DNA of 64,000 nt from Hydractinia symbiolongicarpus. Lineage: Eukaryota > Cnidaria > Hydrozoa > Anthoathecata > Hydractiniidae. Within the stretch, counting starts at the first letter, position 1. Each line of letters starts with the position of its first letter. The notes under the pieces were generated by a model that was given only the letters and a program-made list of their open reading frames with translations, ran no database searches and was not told where the DNA came from. Positions 12,150 to 23,865 of this stretch are shown here, piece after piece. A program made the translations under genes and the position numbers. The stretch spans positions 6,014,001 to 6,078,000 of the forward strand of contig NC_079875.1 of NCBI RefSeq assembly GCF_029227915.1, written 5' to 3'.

Positions 12150-12501
12150 AGATAGATAGATAGATGTGCATATTTTACATGGCTAGCCTCACAAATATCG
12201 AGGGATATACCCTGTCTATTATTTCCAGGAGGGGCCATGGCTTAGATGGAGAGTCCTAGAGTATTTAATGCTCATTTTGAGCGACGCAGACCCAGTTAGG
12301 GCCTGCGCTCTACTAGACAACTCCCGGCAACATCCAACGACCCACACAGTGTGCCATCTTCCCAATTTCCCTCACATGGCTTGGGTTAACCCGGGGCTAT
12401 GGTAACATTCACTCGCCCATGTTGAATCGCCGTCAAGAGGAATCGAACCCCGGTCTCCCGCACAGAGTACGAGAGCTATAACCACTAATCTACGGCGCCA
12501 C
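12150..12501 (-). mobile_element. tRNA-derived SINE (family B), copy 1
   Basis: Read on the minus strand it begins with GTGGCGCCGTAG and a tRNA-like head with A-box-like TAGATTAGTGG and B box GGTTCGATTCC. It continues through a conserved body (CCCCGGGTTAACCCAAGCCA) and ends in an (ATCT)n tail at 12150-12165. Related copies: 16265..16551, 47143..47460 (both minus) and 55601..55892 (plus). Confidence 0.8.
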
Positions 12502-13918
12502 AAAATCAACATTATCTGACAAAAAATGTAATCTTGAATGTTGCTACCCAACACTTAAGTAAAATTAATATTCAGTGAAACATTTTATGCACACCATTTC
12601 GTCATGTGTACTATCACATGTACAGAGATTTTTTTACCCATGTGATTCACATGCGAATCAATGTCTTCCTGTATGCCTGAGAAGGAATTCTCAATATTTT
12701 AGGAAATTTTTTAAGACATTTTTTTTGACATGATTTAAACTGAATATATGCTTGTTAAATTTATTGTTCAATTTTTTAAAAAAATATGACAATATTTATG
12801 TTCCGTTTGTTAGCATTTTAACAAACATAGTAAATCCAAAAAAAACTTTAAATTTAATAATGTCAACAATATGTTGCCTGTTTCTGTGAGTGCATATGCA
12901 GACTTGTTTCATCTGTGTGAAGGATTACATATGGCTAGGTATCAGCCATAATCTATGATTTCCAAATACCAAGGGGCTGTGTTGATGGTATATCCTAGTC
13001 CACATGATTCTTTATCTGGGTCAGAAGTTGGTGGATTAGCTAGGATGTACAGATTGGCTTTGAATAGGCTTTTGTGAGTTAACTTCTTAACTATAGAAGC
13101 AAAATGATTATTACTCAGGTAGGTGCTTGTTTATCACTTTTGTTGAAAAAGTATGGTTGTCAGACTTCTAGTTGTGATTTGAGTGACAATCTTACAATTG
13201 TCAGATTTAAAAACATTTTTTAAGTGTGTATTGTCATTTTTTGGATAAAATAAAATAAATAGAAGATAAAAAAATTTGTCAAGACATGTAATCCACCACA
13301 GACCTACCTAAAATCAAATGGCCTGTGTATAGTTGAAATGCACTTTAATTTATATCTTTGAAATTAGAGTCTTCAGATGAATTACCATAAAAATTAAAAA
13401 CTACTTTTCACTAAGTGTATTTTTGTTTTGCAAAAGCTGATTTAAAAAATTTACATGAGAAATGACTTTGATTTGAAAAAGACCAAACATTGGCAAATAA
13501 ACATTAGCAAGTTATTTTAATTAAAAATACTCTTTCTGCTTCAAAAATTAACCAATTAAAATCCTTGAACCAATCAATCCTTTCAAAAATCAACCAATCA
13601 AAATAATTGGTCTAGCATGAAGTCTGTCAATCTCCATCAACAGGAGTCACTGATTGCTGACTTGGTGTTGCCAACTGCCAATGTGGTTTCTAAAATGTAT
13701 AAGCTTTTCATTAATCATTTACGTTTTAACACTTGTTTAACCTTCACCATCATTACTATTAACATAGTGCATGTCTGTAACTGTTTGTTGTTTAAACCAT
13801 CTTAGTTGTTTGAGGGATAACTACAAGTGATATTCCCATAATTGTTTGTTTGTGTATTTTTAAAAAGCTAAGTTAAATATGCAATTGTTTATATATTTTA
13901 TTAAGAAAAAAATACAAA

Positions 13919-16900
13919 ATGGCTGCAAACTTTGGCAAGTTTTTCAAGAAAAAATTAACAAAACTTAAAACTCAAGACAGTAAAGAAGATTCAGATGATG
14001 ACGATGGGTATCAAGATCCTTCAGTGTCCTGCCCAACAGAACCACCTGGCGTGGCACGAGGAATAATGCCAGTTTATCCTCCTCCACGTCCAAATTCACC
14101 AAAGAATGGAGTACAACATGCACCAAACAACATGGTAGCAGTTATATGCATAATAATTTTTTTTAAATTTGTAAAAAACTTTGTCATTAGCCATTTTTTC
14201 GTTTTTACATGTTTGTTTTTTGACTTATGCAAGAACTTTTTAAATTTTATAGGTAAAACGTGACGACTACCAGGATCCATGGGATTCTAAAAAAATTCAA
14301 AAAAATGATACAAGCCAAAATAATGTTCAAACTGAATACGAAGACCCTTTCGATGCAAGATTTACTGGTCAACAAAAAAAACAGGAATCAATAGAAGATG
14401 AAGAATATTCTGAGCCTTACGAACCAGTGAATAGAAATGTTAATAATAAGAAGCCGACTGATACATATGATGATCCATGGGATGTCCGACGAAATAGTGG
14501 CTTAGGTATAGAAACAAAACCACAAACTATAATAGCAAAAAAGCCTGGACCTAGGGATGATTATAGTGACCCTTGGGATTCAAAAGTGTCGAACAGTTTA
14601 AAAAGTACGGAAGAATATGATGACACTTATTCTGATCCTTACGATACAGACAAAAAGACGGTATTGGACGCAACAAAACTTAAAAAAGATGAAAGTTATG
14701 AAGACGATGATGATTTGTATGATATGCCCGAAAATGAAATGGCCATGATTGGTGTGCCTGCAGGCAAAAATACGACAGCAAGGTATATATCATGATTTTT
14801 ACTGCTAAAATAATGTGCAATTTCTTAAAGAAAAGGGTTTTTATTTTTTTGTGTTTTAAAGTATTTTTTTTTAAAGTATTTTTTTATTGCTAAAATTTTG
14901 TTTGTGATTTTTTGAAAGAAAGGTTTCTTGTTTTTTTGTGTTACGAAGTGTATATGTATTTGGTTTCTGGCAATAATTTTGCGAAATATTTATATACATC
15001 ATAAATTAAAAAAAAAAGATTTCCCTGACTAAATAGAAAATATTTATATACATTCACATCAATGTCACTCTACCGCTGACAGTTTACTAATGTTTGAGAT
15101 TTAAAGTCATCTATATAATTCATAACATAAAAGACGCTGAAGTGTTAGTAGGAAAACGATATCTCAACGATGTTAATGTCAATGTTATTCTCTAAGTTAT
15201 ATGTTTAGGACCAAATAAAGTTGGAACCGTAGTGTTTTTCAGCAACCTCTTCTAACTAATATTTGACAACTTAATATTACAAATGATATCCAGCAAATTG
15301 AAAAACTTAAGCTTTGCTGTGATAAGAATTGCAAGATCATAACAGTGTACTGTATCTTCGTAAATTTTTATAGTGAGAAGTTCCGTCCCCAAGGACCAGC
15401 AATACCAAATCAAAAGCCATTACAAGGAAAACCCGCTGGACAACCTGTGGCATCACAAGGTGATTATGATGCACCATGGGAATGGAAAGTAAAGGACGTG
15501 CAAGCTGAGTTTGAAAAGCGGTTCTCAGTAAGCGAAAAAAAATCACCTGTCATAGCTTCCCGTCAAAAACCAAATATGCCAAATGGGAACTTCCCTAGGG
15601 CTAATTCTCATTCAAGGCCGGTGCAGAATAATTTTAAAGAAAAACGAATTGATGTATGTGAAATAGATCCAACGATACCGCTGGACAATCAAGGGTAGGA
15701 TGGTTATAACATAAAACATAAAAGTCATGTGAATTTACTTGTAATAGTTTTTTTTGTATTGTCAAACATCTTGTAAAACATAAAATTAGTTAATGATTAA
15801 ATGAAACTAATTATGCCATCAATAGCTTCTAAAAATACTTTAATTGAATTGCAATTAGATGTTGGCAAGCATAAAAGATTCATTTATTTGATTTGTATAT
15901 TACATCTTTGGAATAAACACTGCATTTTCATTTTTGGTGACAGGAAATATTTACGTAATGCGTTTGTATATATGCATAGAATATTTGTTCAATTTTTCTA
16001 GATGGTTCCATGGGCGTGTTCGGAGGGGTGATGCGGAAGCTCTACTTAAAGGTAAACCAGACAGTAGTTACCTTATACGCAATAGTGAAAGTTCCAAGGT
16101 TGATTATTCCTTATCACTTAGGTATGTCAGTGTTTTTTTTTTATTTATTTTTATAATTTTTTATTTCTAAGGTCACCGTACTGTGGGAGCACAGTACAAT
16201 GACTAGGCGGGAGAGAGGAGTATTTTACCTGACCTTCCCTTAAGCTTCCGTTTGCAGCGCTCAGGAGAGAGATGTGCATATTTTACATGCCTAGCCTCAC
16301 AAATATTGAGGATTATACCCTGTCTATTGTTTCCAGGAGGGCCATGGCTTGGATGGGGATTGCTAGTGTCTGCGTAGCTCATTTTGAGCTGCGCAAAACC
16401 TATTAGGCTCTGCACTCTGCCAGACAACTCCCTGCAACATCTAACGGCCCACACCGTGTGCCATCTCCCTAATTTCCTTCACATGACTTAGGTTAACCCG
16501 GGGTTATGGCAACATTTAGCGCCCATATTAAATCGACGCCATTTTGTTATGATGTGCCCACATGATATACATTTTAATGATTGAATTATTCTTGAAACGC
16601 CAGCCTTCTGAAACCTTACTTGTCCCTTTTTAATCTCTGTTTCGTTATTAAAAACTAATAATCACTTTTACGAGAGTTCGCCAATATTTTTGAGATTTTA
16701 TCAATACTTTGTTTTTTTACGAGAGTTCCCAAAAATTTTATTCTATTCTACGAGAGTTCCCCAATAATTTATTCCATTTTTCGAGAGTTCCCCAATATTT
16801 TATTCTATTTTAAGAGAGATCCCCGATATTTTTTTCTTTTACGAGAGTCAGCCAATACTTTGTTTCAGGAATAATGGTGAGACGATGCATCTGAAAATAT

Positions 16901-17076
16901 CGTGTCGAGATGGAAGGTACATTCTGGGTGTGAACAGCCGACCTTACGATACAATCCCTGAGATGATTCACCATTACTCGCGCAACAAATTAAACATTTT
17001 AGGAGACGTTCATGTTAAGTTGCAATATCCTGTCCTGCAAGAACCTATGTATTTTACGGTGGAGCCTGGAACCTAA
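13919..17076 (+). CDS. Shb/Shd/She/Shf-family SH2 adaptor protein, copy 2
   Basis: Five exons: 13919..14134, 14253..14782, 15374..15694, 16002..16121 and 16869..17076. Phases are 0,2,2,2 and the product is 464 aa. Intron phases and the lengths of the two SH2 exons (120 and 208 bp) are identical to copy 1, which proves tandem duplication. It begins MAANFGKFF like copy 1 and keeps PPPRPNSP, the YxDP-type tyrosine motifs (YQDP, YEDP, YSEP, YDDP, YSDP), LYDMPE, YDAPWEWK and IDPTIPLDNQGW. The SH2 domain (about residues 356-460) has WFHGRVRRGDAEALL, the phosphotyrosine-binding Arg in YLIRNSESSKVD, and ends LQYPV. Introns are much shorter than in copy 1; intron 1 is only 118 bp against about 5 kb. 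Differences between the copies lie mostly in the disordered linkers, so binding specificity of the SH2 domain is probably shared. The role as phosphotyrosine adaptor is inferred from the family. Confidence 0.9.
16265..16551 (-). mobile_element. SINE family B, copy 2 (head truncated)
   Basis: The body matches 12150..12501 (TGCATATTTTACATG, GGCCATGGCTTGGATGG, TTAACCCGGGG). The match stops before the tRNA-like head, so the 5' part is lost. It lies in intron 4 of SH2 adaptor copy 2, antisense to the gene. Confidence 0.75.
16669..16866 (+). repeat. ~31-bp tandem repeat (ACGAGAGTTCCCCAATATTTTATT type), six units
   Basis: CGAGAGTT-type words recur at about 16671, 16720, 16751, 16782, 16812 and 16842. 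The spacing is about 31 bp after a longer first unit of about 49 bp. The array ends directly at the splice acceptor of the last exon of SH2 adaptor copy 2 (exon start 16869), so its final unit forms the polypyrimidine/branch region. Confidence 0.75.
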
Positions 17077-19415
17077 GTTGCGTTTGAGGATGATAGAATG
17101 GTTTTTGAGTTTAATAAGTTGTAGTCGTCTGTTAAAAAGTTTAAAACCAGTTCCCTTTTTTTTCATGTGCTTATTTCTTTTTGAGAGAAAACGAAACTTG
17201 CTTTGTGTTTCAAAAAACAAACGATTGTTCGAAAAATGATGTTGCCTTGACTCTCTTTGAACTCTCTTCGTGTTCCTGTTTTTTGTCACACCGCATTTCC
17301 TTTACACCTCTTACGTCCCAACCTCCCTCCTTTTCTGTTTCTTCTTAATATCAACAAAGGGAAAAGTTCTTGCCACTGAATTTAAGTGAATTTATTGTAT
17401 TAACGTGGAATACAATCTATGTATATACGCTGTTCTTTATGTTCTGCAAAATATGTACTGCTAGTAATTCTTATTTGGATGTATATATATGTTGCTTGTA
17501 TAACTTAAAATATTTGTATATTTTTTAATGCATCTCATAAGATGTTGATCAGGTCACCATGATGTCACCGCATTACGTCATTAAGTTACGGACGGTTGAT
17601 GACACATGTCACTCCTTCTAATGTCAACTTCTGTAAGTGTCCCCATGTAATTGCTAGTATTTTCCGTTGTCTCGGGTAGACATGTTTTTGTATATATATA
17701 TATTATATATATATATACTTCTGCCTTTTTGAAATTTTGTGCAGAAAATTATATTGTCATTCTTTCTCGCTAAGGAAGAGCGAAAAAGAAGAAAAAACGA
17801 AAGAGCGATTATGAGGATTATGTAATGAGGATTATGTAATTAAGAAAATATTTTGATTATTTTGTAGTTTAGTTTTTTAATTTCATATTTCTTTTATATA
17901 TATATACATTCGTAAATAATTGATATTTTTAAGCAACTTGTCTCATACCTCTTGCTTTTTCCACGAGTATACAGGCGATTATATGCGCATAGTTCAAGAA
18001 AAGGATCTTGTGGCTAGGTTGCTTGACGATTTTTTTCATTCATGTAAATAATATAATTTTTTTTTCGTTTTATAAATAGATAAATATATAATATCTTGCA
18101 TTCGAAATTTATATAGAGTGTTATTTTGAAATTGTTTTTCAGTTTCCAAGGATGTGCACATCGTATTTAAATATTGTGCATGTAGCACTCAATCGTACAG
18201 TTTCTTTTTAAGATTTAAGATTTAAAGAAAACAATTTAGGGAAACTACTGGGATGGAGAGTGTATACTATCGCCTGTTCAGCTGTTCCGTAATTTACCAT
18301 TCTTTTCTCGCTTTTTTGTAAATTTTAACCTATTGCTTTAAAAACTTAAAATATATTTTAAGAAATTATATTTTCTAGGCAACTATTGTATAGTTTGAGG
18401 GACTATTTGGTGCATGTTTAAATAAAGAATGCAAAGTCGGCACTTATTTTTACTTTATCGGGCGTGGATTCCATGTTATATACGTGACGATTGGACGGAA
18501 GTCTGAAATTGCAATTTTCTTCCGGATACACAGGGAAAAAGCCGCTTATACCTACCAAAGTTTATTGGTCAGTAAATTAACGCACGTGACGTATTTCTAA
18601 ACTAACATCTCGTGCCTGCTTTAATTTTGTCGGCCGACCTGTCGCTAATCGGTATTTTACGCTAAGAGAAATGAGATTACGTTGCGGTACATTTGTCCCA
18701 GACATGACAAAGATTCTATCTAGGCGACGATTGTTTTGTTCGACAAATGATTTTGTTCGAATGGTATATCATAGCCTTTAGATGACGTGTTTTTTGTTGT
18801 CAAACCTTCATAAATACAAAACAGGATTTTTCAAGGACTTTTTTTATCATCAAATCTTTTATATGTTACTGATTATTCTTTGCTATTTAGCTACATTTTA
18901 ACGCCTTTTTGATTGTAAGTTCTGGTTTGACCGTGAAAAGTTCACTTTGAACACCAAAGGAGAGCACGAAGGAGAACATTCCGAATACAAGAATTATGTC
19001 GTGCTGTCGAAATTAAATTTATTTGATACATAGAGTTAGTTTCAGAGTTAATATACTGTACAGCTCTTTAAGTGCTGGTTAGCATTTAAAAGTTTTGTTT
19101 TTTGCACGATTATGTTCACTGTTTGTAAAAAACTTTGTTAGACATATAAGAAAAAGAAAATATGTCCTGGTTTCATTGTTGTCCGTAGAATTTTTAAAAT
19201 GAAACCTCGAGTTTTATTTCAAAGAGTTCTGAGGTCAAGAGTGTCCTGGTCTACTCTTTTAATAACATTTTTCTCTTAATTACTAAATATTTTCAAGAAA
19301 TTTGTTGTGGGATCACTTTCTGATTACTGCAAGAGCTTTAAAAAAGAAGAGCGCTCTTTTTTTTTTGCTGATTTGGAATAATTTCCTTGTTTAATAATTT
19401 TACTTAAAACTTATA

Positions 19416-19973
19416 CAGTATTCTCTCCAATTAACGGACACTCTAAAAGGCTGACACCTCTGATTAGCGGACACGTTGTCCATGCACCGGCTATTTTCCG
19501 GTCAAAGTCTCATAAAAACTTTCTAATTAGCGGACACTCTGATTAGCGGACAATGTTTTTTTGAACGAAATGGCAACTATAGGCTTTCTTCTCTCACCAA
19601 TTAGCAGACAGTCCAAAAAATTAGGGAGCAGCATACAAAAATAATGAAACTTTTTGAAACTTTTTGATTTTGAAACTTTACAAGAAATGTAGACATGATA
19701 TCGTCTCCAAGTAAAGTTTTTTTAAAAAACCTTTTCGTTAACTTAATTGAGTTGATATTATGATGTTGATATCTGTTAAGTTGTTTTCTTCTTTTTTCGT
19801 GTCTAAGTCCAGCACGGTACCTGCTAATTTTTTAATTTACACATCTCGTAAACAAAATCGCATTTTCTTTAAATTTTGAGCTTACATTGCAAATTTTCCA
19901 TAACGCGGACACCTCTAATTAGTGGACACTTTGTTCATGCACAAACAGTGTTCGCTAATTAGAGAGAATACTG
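19416..19973. mobile_element. MITE of mariner/pogo (Tigger) type with TA duplication
   Basis: The left end CAGTATTCTCTCCAATTA and the right end TAATTAGAGAGAATACTG are inverted. TA lies on each flank (19414-19415 and 19974-19975). The interior repeats the word AATTAGCGGACAC several times. CAGT termini with a TA duplication are the signature of Tc1/mariner-pogo elements. It is non-coding, 558 bp. Confidence 0.8.
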
Positions 19974-20054
19974 TACTTCGAAAAAATTTTTCGTCTTGCA
20001 TCAAAGTTAGAATCAAAACATCAAAAAGAGAATACAGAAAAAGAATGAAGCTTT

Positions 20055-20185
20055 TCGACATTTTCAACATGGTGACATTTTCGACATTTTTGACATTGTG
20101 ACATTTTCGACACGGTAACATTTTTGACATTTTCAACATGGTGACATTTTCGACAAGGTAACATTTTCGACATTTTCGACATGGT
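20055..20185. repeat. Minisatellite of GACATTTTCGACATGGT-type units
   Basis: Tandem degenerate units of 10-20 bp mix GACATTTTCGACA, GACATTTTTGACA and ATGGTGACATTTTC. On the minus strand they give a spurious Lys/Asn/Val-rich ORF (19915..20202), which is a translation of the repeat and not a gene. Confidence 0.7.
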
Positions 20186-21095
20186 GACTTCGATCTAGAC
20201 ATTTAGTTTGTGAATCTTGTAAAAGGCGAATTTGATGGCGAACCACGAGAAACAACATGTGACAAACTTTAAAAACTGAATGTGAACACTCTTAAGTAGA
20301 AAAAACAAAACAGTTATTTTAAATTCTTCTTTTTTTAAAAAAAAAAAAAAACACTAATTATTCCATTCTGGTTGGTTAAAAGCTAACTTCAAATATAGGA
20401 ACTGTTTCCACTTTTCGGCAAAACAAAATTTTCGAAGGAAAATTCAAAACAAAGAGACTGCGCATGCTCAGATACATTTTACCAAGGAAGTTGCTTCGTG
20501 GAAATGCAACATTTTAATTTTAGGATTTATTGCTCTAGTGGAGAAGTTCTTTTAAGTTAATTAGCTGTTTAAGTACTTTGAGGCAGGAAAGAGCGATTTT
20601 ATCTTCATCACCAATTTTTAAATAAACTCTAATAATAAATGCTAAAATGTTTCAGCAACTGTTAAACAAGCGTTACGTCACCTTTTAAAGAAAGCACGTG
20701 TGCATTGAGACGACACCAGATGTTGCTTGAATGGGATTTTTTTCGTCTCGAAAACACTTGCAGAAAAACTGGAAATCAAGCATAAACCTAAAAACCCGAA
20801 AGTTGAAAATTTTTACAAAAATAAGTTTTTAAATACAAAACTAATATTTGAAACAGAAAAAAACAGCACGTGGTCCAAACAGGAAACAATGAAATAAAAT
20901 ATTAAAATATATAAATATTATCAGGAAACACAGAAAGGAAGATGAACAAAAAGAATATTAATTATCGCATACGTAAACGATGTGATTGTTTATTGTACTT
21001 ACGAAGACGGGGAGGAGCAAAGAAAGGAAAGAGAGAAAAAAATGTGTGCAGAGAGAAAAAAATTGTAAATAAAAGTTTTATGTTGGAAACCTATA

Positions 21096-21422
21096 GACCT
21101 TTTTGAATGTTTACATTTTCCACGGAAAGCCTTTCCTGCTCTAACAACTGTGTGGCAGGCACAAAGATACGAGAGCTTGCTGATGAAAACTCTTTTACAG
21201 CCCATTTTTTCCTACGGAAACATTTTTGAGGCTTTAAACTATTATAGAGTGCAGATGGATAACTTTTGATTGACATATATTTATATAAAATCCTAATGAT
21301 ACCTTTATGCGAAGAAACAGACTGAAAAGGACCTCACTTCATCTAGCCCCGCATCGTTTCGCCTGCCACGCAGTTGTTAAGCCGAAAGGGCTTACGCGAA
21401 AAATGTAAACATTCAAAAAGGT
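21096..21422. mobile_element. MITE-like repeat with inverted ends, copy 2
   Basis: The left end GACCTTTTTGAATGTTTACA is mirrored by the right end TGTAAACATTCAAAAAGG. The similarity continues inward through the AACAACTGTGTGGCAGGC and GCCTGCCACGCAGTTGTT words. The left half matches the repeat at 1875..2070 in inverse orientation. The terminal word is also close to that of the inverted repeats around the Penelope fragment at 1.1-1.7 kb. Confidence 0.7.
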
Positions 21423-21601
21423 TTATTGTATGACATGAGCCTAAAACCTAATTGTATCACGAATGTTCTATTCTTTTCCATGAAACGAGTAGTAAAATAA
21501 AGTATAACAAGAGGCATGCGCAGTTGTTGTTTTACAATCTCAGCATTAATGATAGTCGTATTCTGTATGTTCACAATGGCTGCAGAGTAAATAATTTGCT
21601 G

Positions 21602-21822
21602 ACGTGGATTCTGCCACGGGTTAACGACTAGCCTCTATATTAATAATAACCGCAGTTTGTCTGTCTGTTTGTAAAGTTAGGTCGTGTCATGAAAACAAGA
21701 TTGTGATATACAAAAAAGCGGAGGAATTTATCCACCAGATACTGACTCTGTCGGTGTATCTGTCTGTCTGTCATACAAAGAGCAGCGACACATGGATGTT
21801 TTTCACGGTCTAACGACTGATA
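21602..21822 (+). mobile_element. Helitron-like short unit, degenerate
   Basis: The tail (CACGGGTTAACGACTAG, ending 21631) abuts a second unit starting CCTCTATATTAATAATAACCG with CTGTCTGTCTG words. That unit ends in a decayed CACGGTCTAACGACTGA. It is the same family as the clusters at 25.2, 34.0, 34.8, 35.4, 42.0 and 44.1 kb. Confidence 0.55.
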
Positions 21823-23854
21823 TTTTTTAAAAATTGCGGTAGAAAAACAGCCAACAGAATAAGCAAGAAGAACGCAGGAACAGAAACATACAAAAACAAA
21901 GGTTAATGAATAGAATATATTCAATATGCTGGATATATAAACTTTGCCTCCAATATTGTACTGGTAACCTGGAACCCTGAAAGTTAAATTTTATCTTTTT
22001 TGCGATTCTCTTTAAACATTACAAATAACCGTTTGATCAAACATAGGAGGGTAGATCAAAGTAAACAGCCATAGAGCTCTTATAAATGTTTGCTCTCTGC
22101 AAAAATTATAGCTTCAACATTTTTCAGTATTGTACATAATTCAAAGTTTTCTAAAGTAATGTGGGCATATTCCTACACAAATCTTACGGAATCCGATAAA
22201 GATAATAAACCAATAATAGCGATTAGGAATTTTATTTCTTTAGACGCTTTTTGGACGCGAATTTAAAAAAAGCAAATGTTTAAAGACCGCAACGTAATAT
22301 TTTGATTTTGTGTGAAAAAAAATGGACACATTCATTTCTGTCGCTAGAAAATATAAACAAAAGATCACAGAAATTAAATAAAAAGAAATGTACGTCTAAA
22401 ATTGAACTTTTTATAAAAAACGAGGAAATTAGTTTCAGCATTTAATTTTAGTGCTTATGCCTCCAAAATATCTATGTGAATTTCATTAAAAAACATTTTG
22501 GCCCATGTGGTCCTGTACTTTTACCAATAAGAATATCGAAGAGTAGACTTGTTAAAAAATATCTAGAGTCATAAAAAAGATGTTTACGAGAAAATATTTT
22601 TCAACCCTTTTTGTGGGTTTTCTAACAAGATATGTGTTGTGTTTCGTTAAATATTACAAGAAAACACAAGTTTTACAAGAGCGAGACTTTTCGATTTTTC
22701 AAGCAACTTTGGGAGTTTTTCTGAGAACTTTTCTCGCCTTGAAGGCAAATTTCTACGAAACTCATTGAACGAATTTCGACGTGGAAAATGGAAACTGTTT
22801 CTATTTTTGGCGCGAAGTATTTCTCTGCAAATTTTAAATCAATCAGAACGCAATCATTAGTGTTTATTTTTAAGAAAGCATTACTGAAAATAATTCAAAA
22901 TAACTTTCGCTTACATTCAGTATTTTTGTTTCTCGTGGATATTTTGCAGCTAATTCGCTATTGACTTAGCCAATCACAATCCGCTCCGTTAAAGCACATA
23001 TTAGCAACTGATTTCGCAATGGTTTCATTAGCAACTTCGTTTGCTTATTTTTTTGGGTAGTTTTTATATCGTATACTAATATACCACTCACTAGCTCGTT
23101 GTCTTTCCACCTTTTCAATTAGAGTTTTTCCAATTGAAAGAACGGAGGCTACAGGGTATTACTAACGATAAAAATCTACTAAGGTTGAAATAAACTAGAT
23201 GCATCGCATGCATCTCGCGTACACTACATATTCGCCATTAATTTTTGACAATGTGTAACAGATTACACGAATTTAGACGGAACTTTAGACAAGCTCACTA
23301 TCTCAGTGAGGATGATACCAGCTAAAATGATAAAAAGCCACCGTTCAATATCACGAAGGAAACTATTACAGACGCTAATATTTTTATTGTAATTTTTGAA
23401 ATATAAACAGTAATTTTTTTATTTTTTATTATATATTATTAAGGAAAAATAAAAAAATATATATTAGACAGCATATTTAAAAACCAATAAAAGGGAGGAT
23501 AATTTTTCATATATGTTTATGAAGCAAGAACGAACGAAAGGTTAGATTTTGTTATGACTTAAAAGATAGATTTTATAAGGATATATAGTTTTGTTTTTAC
23601 TTAAGTAAATACAAGAGAGATTGAAATACGACATTAACTTAAAAGATGGTATTCTAGCATTGAAACATTATTGTGGACAAAAACGCTAAATATTGCAAAT
23701 TTTGTTACTTTCTTTGGGTGTTTTGGTTTTGATTTAAGAAAACAAGAAAAATGTCTCAAAAATTTCTATCAAAATATTAGTATATATTTTAAAGTTGAAA
23801 GTAAAAACACAGCTTTGTAGAAAAAAGATGTGAAAAATAATAGATTTATATTTT

Positions 23855-23865
23855 AGGATTCAATC
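23855..23865 (+). promoter_or_regulatory. Splice acceptor just before the start codon
   Basis: TTTATATTTTAG ends 9 nt before the ATG at 23866. It is either the end of a 5' UTR intron or a spliced-leader acceptor. It supports the choice of start codon. Confidence 0.5.

Larger units (their letters stand above)
8372..13918. other. Spacer between the two SH2 adaptor genes
   Basis: About 5.5 kb without convincing coding sequence. It holds the 3' UTR of copy 1, two inverted-repeat elements (10223..10469 and 10771..11279), a run of short GATCT-AAGATAATTTT repeats (about 11650-11735) and a SINE (12150..12501). The small ORFs at 11245, 11859 and 13617 have no recognisable motif and are probably chance. 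Confidence 0.5.
17077..23865. other. 3' region of SH2 adaptor copy 2 and gene-free spacer
   Basis: A plausible poly(A) signal AATAAA is at 18421-18426. I see no protein-coding gene in the 6.8 kb. The region contains the TA-flanked MITE 19416..19973, a minisatellite at 20055..20185, the MITE-like repeat 21096..21422, a Helitron-like tail at about 21602..21822, and general AT-rich sequence. The 62-aa ORF at 22580 has no motif. Confidence 0.45.

Noticed and set aside
12430-12501. tRNA gene on the minus strand
   Set aside because: Box A and B are present, but the sequence cannot fold into a full cloverleaf by eye and it continues into a shared repeat body. It is a SINE head, as are the copies at 47.4 and 55.6 kb and the head at 5.4 kb.
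19915-20202. Cys/Lys/Asn-rich minus-strand ORF resembling a zinc-finger repeat
   Set aside because: It arises from the GACATTTTCGACA minisatellite; the Cys spacing follows the DNA repeat.
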